From positions 1 to 64,000 of the forward strand of contig WNNJ02003187.1 in the NCBI GenBank assembly GCA_012934845.2: a stretch of DNA of 64,000 bases. The letters run 5' to 3'. Of this stretch, positions 13,006-23,470 are shown in pieces. This DNA is from Pomphorhynchus laevis (taxonomy: Eukaryota > Acanthocephala > Palaeacanthocephala > Echinorhynchida > Pomphorhynchidae). The notes beneath the pieces are model-generated. The model was not told the DNA's origin. It ran no database searches and saw only the letters and a list, made by a program, of their open reading frames with translations. How positions within the stretch are numbered: the first letter of the stretch is position 1; the number at the start of each line of letters is the position of its first letter. Made by a program: the position numbers and the translations under genes.

Positions 13006-13161
13006 GTATGGTTCAAAAATCGTCGAGCAAAATGGAGGAAGCAGAAAAAAGACGTCTCAAGTAAAAGTGAAGCAATCGATCTTAGCAATAATGATCAAGC
13101 AAATGGCTGTGATTTGACAGTTTTGAAACGGGAGGCTACCTCAAACCCTGTTTTTCCTTAA
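13006..13161 (+). CDS. gsc: goosecoid-type homeobox, terminal exon (helix 3 and C-terminus)
   Basis: The exon begins right after an AG acceptor and reads VWFKNRRAKWRKQKKD, the recognition helix of a homeodomain with lysine at position 50, followed by about 35 residues ending PVFP and a TAA stop at 13159-13161. It is exactly 52 codons long including the stop, phase 0 at its start, and completes the homeodomain begun at 4085-4299. It is easy to miss because it is short and lacks its own ATG. The tail is serine-, asparagine- and lysine-containing with no motif I recognise. A poly(A) signal is not obvious downstream. Confidence 0.88.
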   Translation, partial: VWFKNRRAKWRKQKKDVSSKSEAIDLSNNDQANGCDLTVLKREATSNPVFP

Positions 13162-13567
13162 CTAGGCAATCAACGAACACTAGTGTCATGCATTGATATA
13201 AAAAGAAAAAAAATCATTCAAAACATTCCGACTTTATACGTAACTTTTATGCAAATTATTATTTTTTGTAAAATTATTTTTCTTTCTTTCGTATCCATTA
13301 TGTTAACATTATGTTATGCATTTAAAAAATTACGTTTATTTAACTAGACAACTTATGTTCAGAATTTTCGTCATTGAGTGTGAAATTTTTCCGTCATTAA
13401 ATTATATTATTGTCATTCTTATCGCTCGACATTCCATTGTGAATCTAATAGGAATAGTAAGTTTTTAGCACGGGCAGCCAATTAAAGACAACATCACTGG
13501 ATAAAATAGATATGGTATTGACATAGAAGGCTCGTTTCTAACTGAAGTCTATATAAGGGCGACTTTA

Positions 13568-13744
13568 CCAGCACTACGGCTTCACCAAATAGGATCATTA
13601 GCCAAAGCACTGGCAAATGCCAACGCAGGTATCTTTATATCGGCTCACTTCTTCTAATATGAAGTGAGCCGATATAAAGATACCTGCGCTGGCATTTGCC
13701 AGTGCTTTTGCTAATGATCCTATTTGGTGAAGCCGTAGTACTGG
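13568..13744. repeat. 84-bp inverted duplication with 9-nt loop
   Basis: The left arm 13568-13651 and right arm 13661-13744 are near-perfect reverse complements, with about three mismatches. The loop is 13652-13660. It sits directly at the edge of the broken LINE fragment that starts near 13750. Confidence 0.92.
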
Positions 13745-13749
13745 TTAAG

Positions 13750-15130
13750 CAATCTATGAGGTTACTAGAGGTGTTCTAGTACCTCATACACATGATTCGT
13801 TCATTGCCGTGTGATAGTCCTCCTCCGCATCGAGCAGTGGAAGAGATCTGGCACTGAGTCATTGTGATGACGAAACGGTATCTATTACTAGTTTCGTTTT
13901 TCTTTCGCGTCAGGCTTATATGAGCAACCGGTAGAGAGCAGTCGGTGAATGGAGAGGTCGTCGGAATCAGAGTGCCATTGTTTTGTGAGGCAGAAAAGAT
14001 CGATGTATTGCATGGTGAAGATGTTAAGGATGATATCGGATTTATGGAGAATAGATATAGTGTTAAAAAAGCCGATGCGTAAACCGTGTGTGGTGGGTTT
14101 AGGGGCAGGCGGAGAAGACACATAGGTGAGATGTAGCGCCATCGAATTTTAGGGCGGGTGTGGACAACTTGAAAATTTCCGTCGATGTTTCGGATTGCGA
14201 GGGATGTTTCGCCGTTTTCTTCGCGACGGTGTTTTTCAGTTCGGGTAGAAGATAGGTGAGCGATTTCGGAAGGGGTGTGATCGGGGAAAATGCGAGTGGT
14301 TGAATAGGAGATGAGTTTTAATCGTTGGGAGAGGATAGGTGGCGCGTGAGAGCAATGCTTGATTCCAATTTGAGGAGACGGGCTGAGAAGGATTATATTA
14401 ATATTTGCTTAGGTGGATGAATGCGACAGGAGAGATGAAATTGAAAAAAAAATAGGTTATGCACAAGAACAAGAGATAAGAGTATTGATTTGATGGCGGA
14501 AACATCGTGGTCGAGATGTGAAACATATGAGAAATATCTCCACATATGTTTCTTATTTGTGGAGATAAGGAGGTGGGAGGAGTGATATTGGTGACGATGA
14601 CGCAAAGATCGCGTGAAGGAAAGCGTTTTCGTAAAAGAAGGACGAGTAACGTGGGTGGGAGAGGTCACGATAAGAGAGCTGGGAGTTGAGGATAGGAAGG
14701 AAGTAGGTTCGACAGCGGGAGACAAATATGATATGGATAATATATAACGTGTCAAGCGATGTTAGGAAAGGTTATGAGTGGCAGGATCGTGGAAGTAGGT
14801 GAATGTTATTTTGATTGATGTATGTCGGTTATTGAGCGACGAGACAGGATGGATGGGACGGGGTATCGGGGAGTGAATGTGACATAGGATGGGAAGTGTA
14901 TATGGTGACAGGATTAGTGGGTGGATAAAGTACATCGGAAACGACGGGGTAGTTTGAGTAAACGTGTTGGTGGTTAATATGTGCTGAGGGGAAAGGATGC
15001 GGATTAGTTTGTTGGCACAGAATCCACCAAGGAAGTCTTCTTTAGACTTACTGTTGTCACATGCAATTGTAGTCCAAACATTGCAGTCGTGCCGATCACT
15101 GTGTTTGTAGTTGAGCACAGTTGGTGTCGG
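13750..15130 (-). mobile_element. CR1-like LINE, 5' part (ORF1-like and start of endonuclease), truncated
   Basis: The base composition is more GC-rich than its surroundings. Around 14142-13890 the minus strand reads LRIGFFNTISILHKSD, IDLFCLTKQWHSD and DDLSIHRLL, the start of an AP-endonuclease-like domain as in CR1/L2 LINEs (LRIGxLNxRSLxNK...xETWxSD). Upstream, 15118-14393 encodes Pro/Ser/Thr-rich sequence that may be ORF1 or 5' UTR. The copy stops just inside the endonuclease, next to the hairpin at 13568-13744. Confidence 0.65.
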
Positions 15131-15504
15131 TCATAGCTGTCTTCTTATGTCCTTCCATAAACGTCCTTGTATGTTTAAACTGTTAAATTTGCAACTGCAA
15201 CTGATTGAATTGATCTACAACTGATTGAATTGTTCTACAACTGATTGAATTGATTGTAATAAGTTAATTGTTATTATTAAGCTCTGGAATAACAATATAT
15301 ATGACTTGATATTAATCTATCAAATAAGTTAACCGAGTCAACGTATTTTTTATCACACATTTTTTTAAAAAGTAATAATTTAGATTCTTTATAAAAAAGA
15401 GAATATTTTAAAATTCAATTTTTATGAATTGATTATATAACAACAATAATAATTTTTTTAAGTGGAAAATATGTGCCAACTGCACGCTTACAAGTCCGCT
15501 AACT

Positions 15505-16660
15505 AAAAAACACAGTAAAAGTCATTCAGCTAAATTTCTTAAATTGTTTAAATGAGACCGGATTTGGCGTTTGAAGCACAGCATTGAGGTTGGTTGGCGT
15601 ATGTGAATGGGCAGATGATTCCACGAGAGAGGAGCATCCACAAGGAAGGAGCGGAAGCCAAAAGAGGTAGAGTAGTTTGGGACATGTAAAAATAGCGAAT
15701 TACTGGAACGCAAAGAACAGTAATCAGTACGAGAGTTGCCGAGAAAAGGAAAGTTGATAAATGAAGGGGTATGACAAGTTATAAGGCGAAAAGAAATGAT
15801 AAGACGAATTTGAACACGACAATAAATTGTAGACAAATCGAGAGAAGCAAGATGGAGGGATATATGATCAAAACGACGAAGACTGAGGAGAATTCGCACA
15901 GCTGCGTTTACTATGCGTTGTAGTGGAAGAAGGGTGGATTTAGGTGAGTTGGAAAATAGACTAAGACAATAATCAAGTCTTGAGAAAAGAAGAGAAAATA
16001 TGAGAGTAATACAAGGGAAATCGATTAATCTGTGAATTTGACAGAGGTTGCGGTGAATCAAGGTAGATGATCGTACTTTATCTCTAACGAATGGTTTAAG
16101 TGAAAGTCGGTTGTCGAAATGGAAGCCTAGGAAAACGTGATTGTCAAGGATAGGAAGAATTGTAGAATTTAATGATACGGAGGGAGGTTCTAAGAAGGGG
16201 CATCGAGGAAGAGTCCACATTATTTTGAATTGATTAGGATTATGACTAAGACGTAGAGAAGAAAGATGATTGAAAATTGAGGCAAGACAGTTGAAAGCAG
16301 AAACACTAAGGTTATGAACACGATAAGCAGTTGCATGAACATATATGAGAATGTCATCAGCATATTGTATAACATGGAAGTTAAATGTATAAAGAATAGA
16401 ATATCAATCACCGAGAAGAAAAGAGCGAAGCAAAATGCCTAATAGGCAGCTTATGAAACACCGGACAGGATGGAAGAAGTATGGGAAAGAGAAGAGTTAG
16501 AATACACGCGAAAAATACGGTTTGATAGATATGAAGAAAACCAAGTTACAGCGGGTAAATAGAATCCATAATCATGATGAAGACGATGGAGATGAATCGA
16601 GTGATCGGCGATGTCAAAAGCATATGCAAGATCATCTGCTGTTATATATACCCTCCTTGA
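15505..16660 (-). mobile_element. CR1-like LINE, 3' part of reverse transcriptase
   Basis: A 232-residue frame (16220-15522) contains FLGFHFDNRLSLKPF, RLDYCLSLF, LLPLQRIVNAAVRIL, LHVPNYSTSFGFRS and APLSWNHLP, the C-terminal RT signature of CR1/L2-type LINEs. Upstream in other frames lie remnants of the palm domain, so the copy is dead. It is a diverged relative of the copies at 29247-31660. Confidence 0.8.
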
Positions 16661-16679
16661 ATTTTTAAATTGTAGTGAA

Positions 16680-17925
16680 TAAATAAATTACTTTGACTAA
16701 AATTGACAGTGTAGTAGAATACAATAGAGTAGATGAAAAGATTTCAAATATATAGAATTTTGTTACAAAAATAATTTCAAAACTAAAAATATTATTCTAC
16801 TATTTTAAAAACGAAAAATTATTTTATTTTGCCATAAAACGTCACCGAATTTTGCTGGCCTACAAAAACGTTTTAAATTCGGTTAAAGGATAAAATGTAA
16901 ACAATTGTAGGCATTAATATTAATTTGCTAGCAGTCATTAATATATTAACAAATAATATCATTAATAAATTATAAATCATTTTTTTCTGGTTATGAATAC
17001 AGTTGCATTCATATAATAAATTATCATATTTTTATTTTATTGCAAAATAAAATATCTTTTGATAAATCGTCTTCGTATGATTCTCTCTCTCTTGAAAACG
17101 GTGTTAAACCTCTGCTGAAACCAGGTTTGCCCATTTTGTCACTATCGGATGGTGACTCCAATGACAAAATTAATGTCTCTAAACGTATGAGCAAGTATCG
17201 ACAGGTGTGCGCATCATTCATCTCGTCATAATGCAACTCCAGAATGCTTGGACTCAATATTTTGTCGATGGAAATAATATATTAGAATAAATTGTACCGA
17301 AATCGAAACCCAATAATAAGGATAATATTTTGCAAATAATAAATTAAAATTAATTAATAAAACTGTGAAATAAATTCATCTCACATTACGCAAACATGTA
17401 AGATGTACTTTGTTATTTTGTTATGGTAACGTTTGTTCTGTATAAATAACCACAGAATAATGCAAAATGCTAATAAATGTAAGTTCAAAATATACAAATA
17501 TTTATCGTCAAAATATTTTCTGGAATTTTTTGCTGGGAGCTATTTTGTAATGATTTTTCGTTTATAGAAAGTAAAGTTTATAGTATTCACACGGACCACT
17601 TGATTTGTTTCAAATTAAATTTTTACATAATTTAGGCAATGACCTTCATGCCATATTTAAAATATTACTTTAAAATGCATTAAATTTAAATGCTATATTA
17701 AAATGCATGAATTGAAAAATTCAAGCAAAATTTGCAATGTGTAAATGCATGAGCTAAATATTACAGTTTTATTGTTACTGTGTGGCAAAAGTAATGGTGA
17801 GTAAAGTAATTTAATTCGAAAATATAAGTTTTAAAAAATAAATTCATAAAATAATTAAAACAATTATTAATTGATATCGTAAAGATGGTAAGAAATTACA
17901 TTACGTTTACAATGCATTACTCATT
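16680..17925. other. Non-coding stretch with one possible orphan exon
   Basis: Mostly AT-rich with nothing I recognise. Within it, 17043-17202 (+) reads as coding-like sequence with normal composition: SSSYDSLSLENG, VKPLLKPGLPIL, NVSKRMSKYRQ. It is followed by CAG|GTGTGC, which could be a splice donor. I do not know the protein. It may be an exon of an unseen gene or a captured fragment. Confidence 0.3.
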
Positions 17926-19040
17926 ATGAGTAATGATGATAAAGAAGGTATCTATCTAGATGAAAACATAAAATTAAGATCAATTGAAACTATTTTTCAT
18001 TTATATTGTAAAGATGGCATATTTAAATTTACAAGAAACATATTTTTGCATGAGCATTCATGCATACCATATAATATAAAATATAATACATTAAATAATG
18101 AAATTTATAGAATTGCAACAATTCTTAAAATTGGCTTTCTTCAAAGTCATTTAAATAAGTCAATAGATGTATATTTTAAACTAAGTGAATATAAAAATAC
18201 CATCAAACAGAAAATAGTAAAATATATAAATAAACACAATAATATTAAAAATAAATTTAAAATCATTAGCGAAATTTTTTTCGCTAATGATTTTTTTTTC
18301 TAACTTTGTGTTAGAATTACATACGAAATAATCAAATTCCATAAGAGGAAATACGTCATTAGTATGTATTTGGCCACACAGCTTGTTGGTCGAGGAATAG
18401 CAACCGAAACCTTATAACTTAGCAGTTCTTCCTGATGAGCTATAATCCTTATATATAATTATTTATTGTAACTGATAGTAATAGTAACTGATTACATAAC
18501 AGTTGCTCATGATGTACTCTGATGAATCGTACAATAATTATTTGTCAATTCAGAAATTTTGATTTTATTTAAACTTTTTATTAAAATTTTCACTTAAAAT
18601 AAACAATTATCTCATACTGATTACATTTAATCTTTATTCTAATTGCTCGTATATTAAATATTAATCAATTACTTAAAAGTGAATTTTAAAAAGTTCTCAC
18701 CTTATATAAATCTAAATAATAATAATCACAAAAGATGAAAATATTCAATTTAACTTCAAATATAGTACAAACTACGTAGACTAATTTAAAGGATCTGATT
18801 TATCGATCAAATTCTATAATGGAATTTGTGATTACAAAATGCTTTGGGCTCTAAGAATCATGGTACAAAATCTGATAACATAACAATTCTTCCTTATGAC
18901 CTATAATCCTTATTCTAATACATCGTATATTATTTATTAATCAATTCGTAAAAATGTCATTTAAAAAATTCTTACATTGTATAAATTTGAATTGTGGAAA
19001 TCTTAAGATTAAAAGATGAATTTTGTGTTAGAAATATATC
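17926..19040 (+). mobile_element. Naiad-like PLE fragment, uninterrupted copy
   Basis: The frame at 17926-18297 reads KDGIFKFTRNIF, HEHSCIPYNIKYN and KQKIVKYINKHNN, the C-terminal tail of the PLE also seen at 45720-46079. From 18325 the 3' unit follows (GTATTTGGCC, GGTCGAGGAATAG, TTCCTGATGAGC), then from 18613 the segment shared with 11466-11890. The coding tail ends in a 16-bp hairpin at 18259-18294. Confidence 0.8.
18259..18294. repeat. 16-bp perfect hairpin at a PLE break
   Basis: AAAATCATTAGCGAAA (18259-18274) is followed by TTTT and its exact reverse complement (18279-18294). The second arm replaces the sequence that follows this point in the other PLE copies. Confidence 0.85.
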
Positions 19041-19463
19041 CATTCTGATCCATATCAACAAGGATAATTTCATTTTTATGAATATGCTAGCAGTTATAAT
19101 AATAGCAGTTTTAATAGTGTGCTAGCAGCTAGTAGTTATAATTTATATTTATAATTATTTGTTATAATTTATTTATTATTATGTTTAATATTTAAATAAT
19201 AGAAAATACGTAGACCCAGTGTTATCTGATTTGATTATTTTGTTTCTGAAAAAAAACAAATAATTTTCCCTGCCACACAAATAATTTATCAATTAGCGAT
19301 TGTGGTTAATAGCATCAATATTATTTATTTTTAAATACTGGCTATTGACATTTTTAAATACGAACTTATTATTGACATGTTATCTTATCGTAATGTGTAT
19401 GAATTATTTGGTTAAACAACATATTGCTTCTGGACACAGAGTAATAAATATTTATTTTTAATC

Positions 19464-19560
19464 AGAGTCTTGATGAAACCAAGCAATCTGAAATTGACAC
19501 TTTCATGAAAGAACTCGATGGTACTGAAAATAAAAGCAAGTTTGGTGCCAATGCAATCCT
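19464..19560 (+). pseudogene. Enolase exon fragment, isolated
   Basis: After an intron-like end (tttttaatcag at 19453-19463) the sequence reads [16 protein letters not shown], then [34 protein letters not shown] is the near-invariant N-terminal region of animal enolase, a glycolytic enzyme. The frame is lost right after ILG, where enolase would continue VSLA, and no other enolase exon is visible on either side. PLE 3'-unit sequence lies immediately to the right (from about 19580). The intron-like acceptor argues for capture at the DNA level rather than from mRNA. It might instead be an exon of a real gene with its partners outside the window, but no donor follows. Confidence 0.75.
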
Positions 19561-19579
19561 CGGCAATTTCATCTTAAAT

Positions 19580-19855
19580 TTAAATTTTTAATCTTATACG
19601 TCGTCTGTTATTTATTAGTCAATTCATAAAAATGACGTTTATTTTAAATTTCAATTTTAAATTCTATCGTTATATACATATAAATAAAATAAAAACTTAT
19701 ATAATTATTAGTAAATCTTATATAATTAATTATTTTATAGATAAATGCTTTTTATTTATTTTACTAAACAAAATTTATTTTGCACAATAAAATGAGTTTA
19801 CGCAAATGGTCTTCAAACTCAGGGTCAAATAAAGTATCAAGTCTGAATATATCAA
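19580..19855 (+). mobile_element. Short Naiad-like PLE 3'-unit remnant and AT-rich spacer
   Basis: GTCGTCTGTTATTTATTAGTC followed by AATTCATAAAAATGACG is the right half of the PLE 3' unit found at many places in this window. The remainder up to 19855 is AT-rich with nothing recognised. Confidence 0.5.
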
Positions 19856-21247
19856 TCAGTTAGTTTGAGATTGGAAATTGCCTCTGCTTGATCGAGGGGC
19901 TCTTAGACAAGCAAATGCAGATCTCATTATGGCGAAAGCGATCTTGCGCTTTAATTCAACAATGACGTCGTAGTATTGTGATACGCTTGCCCTGGTGAGC
20001 TTGAACGCGATGGACTTGAGTACTGCGTTTGCTCGGCTGCAAATGCCTTCAGAGGTTGAAACAACCAAAGGACCGAAGCTGCTATGCTCCACCAGAGATA
20101 TTCGTTCGTTGTATTTAGCGAACTTGCGCGACGTTGTATTCGAATGATGACAAAGGCTCTCTGTTGACGTAAGATTGGGCATTAACTGAGAATATACTGA
20201 CGTCAAAAAACGTCTGTTCAAATCTTTCGGTAAAGAGCCAGAGCACACCACATCCAGGCGTTGGGGTCACGGGTTGTTGTCCTGCGGTTGAAGTCGATCG
20301 AATCAGGGACAGGTGATAGAAGCGGTTCAATTGCTACGGCGGAACATATCATTGTCAGCGTAGATGCGAATATGTCTTGAATAGCGTTGTGGTGTAACGT
20401 AGGCAGGGAATATTCTTGCACGAAAGGGCATGACCATAGTAATGTTATCACCGCAATCACATTTCGAATTAAGCAAATCTGATGGTGCCCCCCCCCATCT
20501 TCTTCTTATTCTTCAGCCTTTGTCCCGCTTTGAGGCAGGGTCGGCTATGTGAGATTTATCCCTCCATTTCGCTCTATTTTCGGCTTGGTCTGGGTGAAGT
20601 CCAGCTGCCTTGAGATCTGTGTGAAGGCCATCTAACCATCGGTGCTTGGGTCGACTTCTAGGGCGTTTGCCTATGATCTCATACTTGAAGGCGGTCATTG
20701 CAAGGGAATAATTTTCACTCCGCAACACGTGGCCATACCACCGGAGTCTGGCCCCTTGCATTTTATTTACGATAGGGGCGACGCCGTATCTTCGGAGGAT
20801 GTCCATATTTCTCACGTGGTCATACCGGGTAATTCCGCTTATCCACCGCAGCATTTTCGTCTCGATGACCGCAAAGCGTCGTTCCGCTGCCTTGGTAATA
20901 GATGGTGCCCACCCATATCGACGGCAAATTGCGTCTTCAAATTGTTTGGGGCTTAGGAGAAAATTCTCAACCGCTAATGGCATCGAGCTTAGCCATATGA
21001 AAGCGCCTGTGAAGGACGCATGGGCGATAGAATGTACCAACGTTGAATTTAGACACCCCAATATAAGGTCTTTTCTTTTCTTGAATTCGAAGTTCCGGTG
21101 TGAAGAAATCGTCTGGAGTGTAATCTTTTGAAGACTGATGATAGCTTCATTAACTAGGCCTAGTTCGTAAGTTGTACACAACTTTCGGGATGATTCGAAT
21201 TCCATAGCACATACAAAACTGGGATCAATTATTCCAAAACCACCCAA
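19856..21247 (-). mobile_element. Unassigned RT element, type B C-terminal domain, with RTE insert
   Basis: Minus strand, in order: GGFGIIDPSFVCAMEFESS (from 21247), LSSMPLAVENFLL, FEDAICRRYGWAP; then, after an interruption, LHHNAIQDIFAS, FFDVSIFSVNAQS, KYNERISLVEHSSFGPLV and IAFAIMRSAFACLR ending near 19870. The GG(L/F)GI..P, ALPL, EF.DA.C.RYGW, FFDVRVFNP, VEHGSFTPLV and CLRG series is a second common C-terminal domain type downstream of invertebrate reverse transcriptases. The block at 20513-20895 belongs to an RTE LINE and separates RYGW from HNAI. The copy is broken. Confidence 0.7.
20513..20895 (-). mobile_element. RTE-clade LINE 3' end nested in the RT element
   Basis: Reads AERRFAVIETKMLRWISG, then YGVAPIVNKMQGARLRWYG, then RPRSRPKHRWLDGL and ENRAKWRDK, ending in a stop at 20513. 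This is the classic C-terminal tail of RTE elements. It is fused in the same frame to the RYGWAP block of the surrounding element, so the long open frame at 20513-21247 is a chance fusion of two elements rather than a single protein. Confidence 0.85.
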
Positions 21248-21759
21248 ATTAATAGGAGAGGTGAGTAGAACTTCAGTTGATCATCGATACTACTCTTTAA
21301 AATATTACTTTTTATTAATTATATAATTATTATTTTTAATTATTTTTAATTTTCTACTTATATGTTTAATTCCAATAATGAGACAATTTTTGTCTCATTT
21401 TGAGGTTGTCTATATTTTTCAAATATATTTCAATTTAATTGTCAACCATCATCAGGATTCACACTAATATAAAATATTTCTTGCTTTTAAAAAAGGCTAC
21501 TATACTCAGCACAACTGCAACGAAGATTGCTTATTCAATGATTATGAATATGAAAAAGAAGAATACTATAAGCGTGGAAGCCATCATTCATCCATAGTTA
21601 TTCCTAATAGGTAAATATAAATTGTGATTATTTTAATTATTAATTATAATGACCAGTCAAGCGATAAACTTTATTTTTCCTGAGTAAATAAAAGATTTAC
21701 TTAAAAGATTTACTATACTTCAAAGAAAGGACACCATCCACGAAATAAATTACTTAAAA

Positions 21760-21990
21760 TAGGAGATGATGTGTTTGTCTAAATAAGACACTACATGCAT
21801 TTGGCCCGCTCCTATGTTGGGTCGAGGAATAGAGGCCGAAACCTGATAGCATGACAGTTCCTTCTGATAACCTCTAATTCTAAATCTGATACAACGTCTG
21901 TTATTTATTAGTCAATTCATAAAAATTGACTTTTATTTTGAATTTCAATTTTTAATTTTAACTTGCTATAAATATAAATTATTAGTTAAC
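21760..21990 (+). mobile_element. Naiad-like PLE 3' unit
   Basis: Contains TGCATTTGGCCCGCTCCTATG, GGGTCGAGGAATAGAGGCCG, AAACCTGATAGCATG and the ATACAACGTCTGTTATTTATTAG block. It has no coding sequence. Confidence 0.75.
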
Positions 21991-22110
21991 TCCTTCTCCG
22001 AGAAAAATTAGAAAATAGTATTATTTTTTAATTTTCGACAATGTGATTGGCCTCTTCAGAAAACACTAGTCATTGACAAATGATGACATAGTATATAATA
22101 AATACTAAAC
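21990..22110 (-). mobile_element. Canonical PLE 3' end, inverted copy of 32205-32330
   Basis: The segment containing AATTTTCGACAATGTGATTGG and CCTCTTCAGAAAACACTAGTC is the reverse complement of 32205-32330 with few differences. It carries a hammerhead-like core at 22033-22059. Confidence 0.7.
22033..22059 (-). ncRNA. Hammerhead-ribozyme-like core
   Basis: Minus strand: CTGAAGA, then GGCCAATCACATTGTC forming a short stem II (CAAT/ATTG extended by GC/TC), then GAAA. CUGANGA and GAAA are the invariant hammerhead boxes, and such ribozymes are known in terminal repeats of Penelope-like elements. Stems I and III and the cleavage site were not resolved. Confidence 0.5.
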
Positions 22111-22196
22111 CCACAATCGTTTTCCATTTCAAATAAATAGTTATTACATGAACGAAGAAGAAAATATCCTTTATTTGATAAAAAATATATTCTATA

Positions 22197-22224
22197 TTTC
22201 GATAGCTCCTGCTATCATCATCAG
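22197..22224 (-). ncRNA. Hammerhead-ribozyme-like core
   Basis: Minus strand: CTGATGA, a stem II with perfect GATAGC/GCTATC arms around AGGA, then GAAA. It lies in the left inverted repeat of the PLE at 22140-23470. Confidence 0.65.
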
Positions 22225-22849
22225 GATTACAAAAAAAATGTTTCACCTTTCCTCCGTGTTTCCAACATTTATACAAAAATACAAGCATTGATGTGCCCCG
22301 CATTTCTACTTAAAAGAAAAAGAAAATACCGAGAAACAAAACAATCATACACTAAAATTTTATACACATTTTAAAAACAACAAAAAGAAAGAAAAAAGCA
22401 GAATCATAAAACAAAATAAAATTAAAATCATAAAATAAGTGACAAAAAATACGAATTTAATAATAAAAATAATTTAAAAGTAGAGTAATAAATTATAATT
22501 TAATCTTAACCAAAACAAAATAATAATACAATTAGAAAAAACAAACAAATTGAAAAATTAAAATAATTTAATACTGGAATAATTAATTATAATTTAATTT
22601 AAGGTTGTAATCGGATTTATTATTAAGCATTGAATTAGATTCTTTTTTTTATAAAATACGCTTCTTGAATAATGCGAGATAACAAGTTACTTTCAAATAA
22701 TAAAATATATGCATTTTCAAAATCAACGGAATGATTCACACTCACAAAATGCTGAGCAACAGCATTTTGTCCAAGAAACAATATCATAAAACAAATATTA
22801 TTTTGTTTATTTTTATTTTATTATCTTTTGTTCGCCTCTCGCCGCCTTT

Positions 22850-23149
22850 GAATATAATGAAAATCGCAAAAACAGCAAAGACAATGAAAGAATTGTCAGT
22901 GTGGAAGAAAGCAAGTTTATACCATTAATTTTTTCATCATCAGGAGGAGTTGGACCGCGAGCTCTTAAGCTACTCAAGGACATTGCCTCGATATCATCGA
23001 GGTTAAAATCAGAAAAGTATAGTGATGTATTGATTCACCTTAAACGCAAGATTAGCTTCTCAATTGCACGTGCTTCTTCACTATGTCTGCGAATGCCGCG
23101 ATCAAGTAGAAGACATCCAATCTTTCCTGACAATAAATCTCATTTATAG
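22850..23149 (+). mobile_element. Unassigned RT element, type B domain fragment
   Basis: Reads EESKFIPLIFSSSGGVGPRA, then YSDVLIHLKRKISFSIARAS, then CLRMPRSSR. It matches the VEHGSFTPLV...CLRGSRS end of the type B domain at 19856-20251. It is truncated at both sides and sits between PLE inverted repeats. Confidence 0.65.
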
Positions 23150-23383
23150 GCCCCTTTACGGGAACCTAATTTCTGCAAATTAACTTTTCTTCTCTTAAAA
23201 ATTAATAATCTTTTATTCTTTCTTTTTGTTGTTTTAAAATGTGTGTAAAATTTAAGTGTATGATTGTTTTGTTTCTCAGTATTTTCTTTTTCTTTTAAGT
23301 AGAATTGCGGGGCACATCAATGCTTGTATTTTTGTATAAATGTTGCAAACACGAGGGGAAAGGTGAAACATTTTTTTGTTATC

Positions 23384-23411
23384 CTGATGATAATAGCACC
23401 AGCTATCGAAA
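23384..23411 (+). ncRNA. Hammerhead-ribozyme-like core
   Basis: CTGATGA, a stem II with ATAGC/GCTAT arms around ACCA, then GAAA. It is the plus-strand partner of the motif at 22197-22224. The arms carry a difference outside the paired positions, so stem II is kept in both. Confidence 0.65.
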
Positions 23412-23470
23412 TATAGATTTTTTTTATCAAATAAAGGATATTTTCTTCTTTGTTCCTGTAATAACTACAT

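Larger units (their letters stand above)
22140..23470. mobile_element. PLE with 250-bp inverted terminal repeats and foreign interior
   Basis: 22140-22400 and 23212-23470 are reverse complements of each other over about 250 bases, each with a hammerhead-like core. Inverted or tandem pseudo-LTRs are typical of PLE insertions. Inside, 22600-22790 (minus) reads GQNAVAQHFV and IIQEAYFIKK, the C-terminal tail of a GIY-YIG endonuclease. 22850-23149 (plus) is a type B RT-element domain. The block 22400-22580 recurs as a direct copy at 23620-23790. Confidence 0.75.

Noticed and set aside
20642-21131. Plus-strand frames of 104 and 110 codons
   Set aside because: Antisense shadows of the RTE tail and RT-element domain on the minus strand.
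21365-21470. Hammerhead-like motif (minus strand CTGATGATGGTTGAC...GAAA)
   Set aside because: Boxes are present and flanks resemble the 22197 motif, but stem II does not pair convincingly, so it was not listed as a feature.
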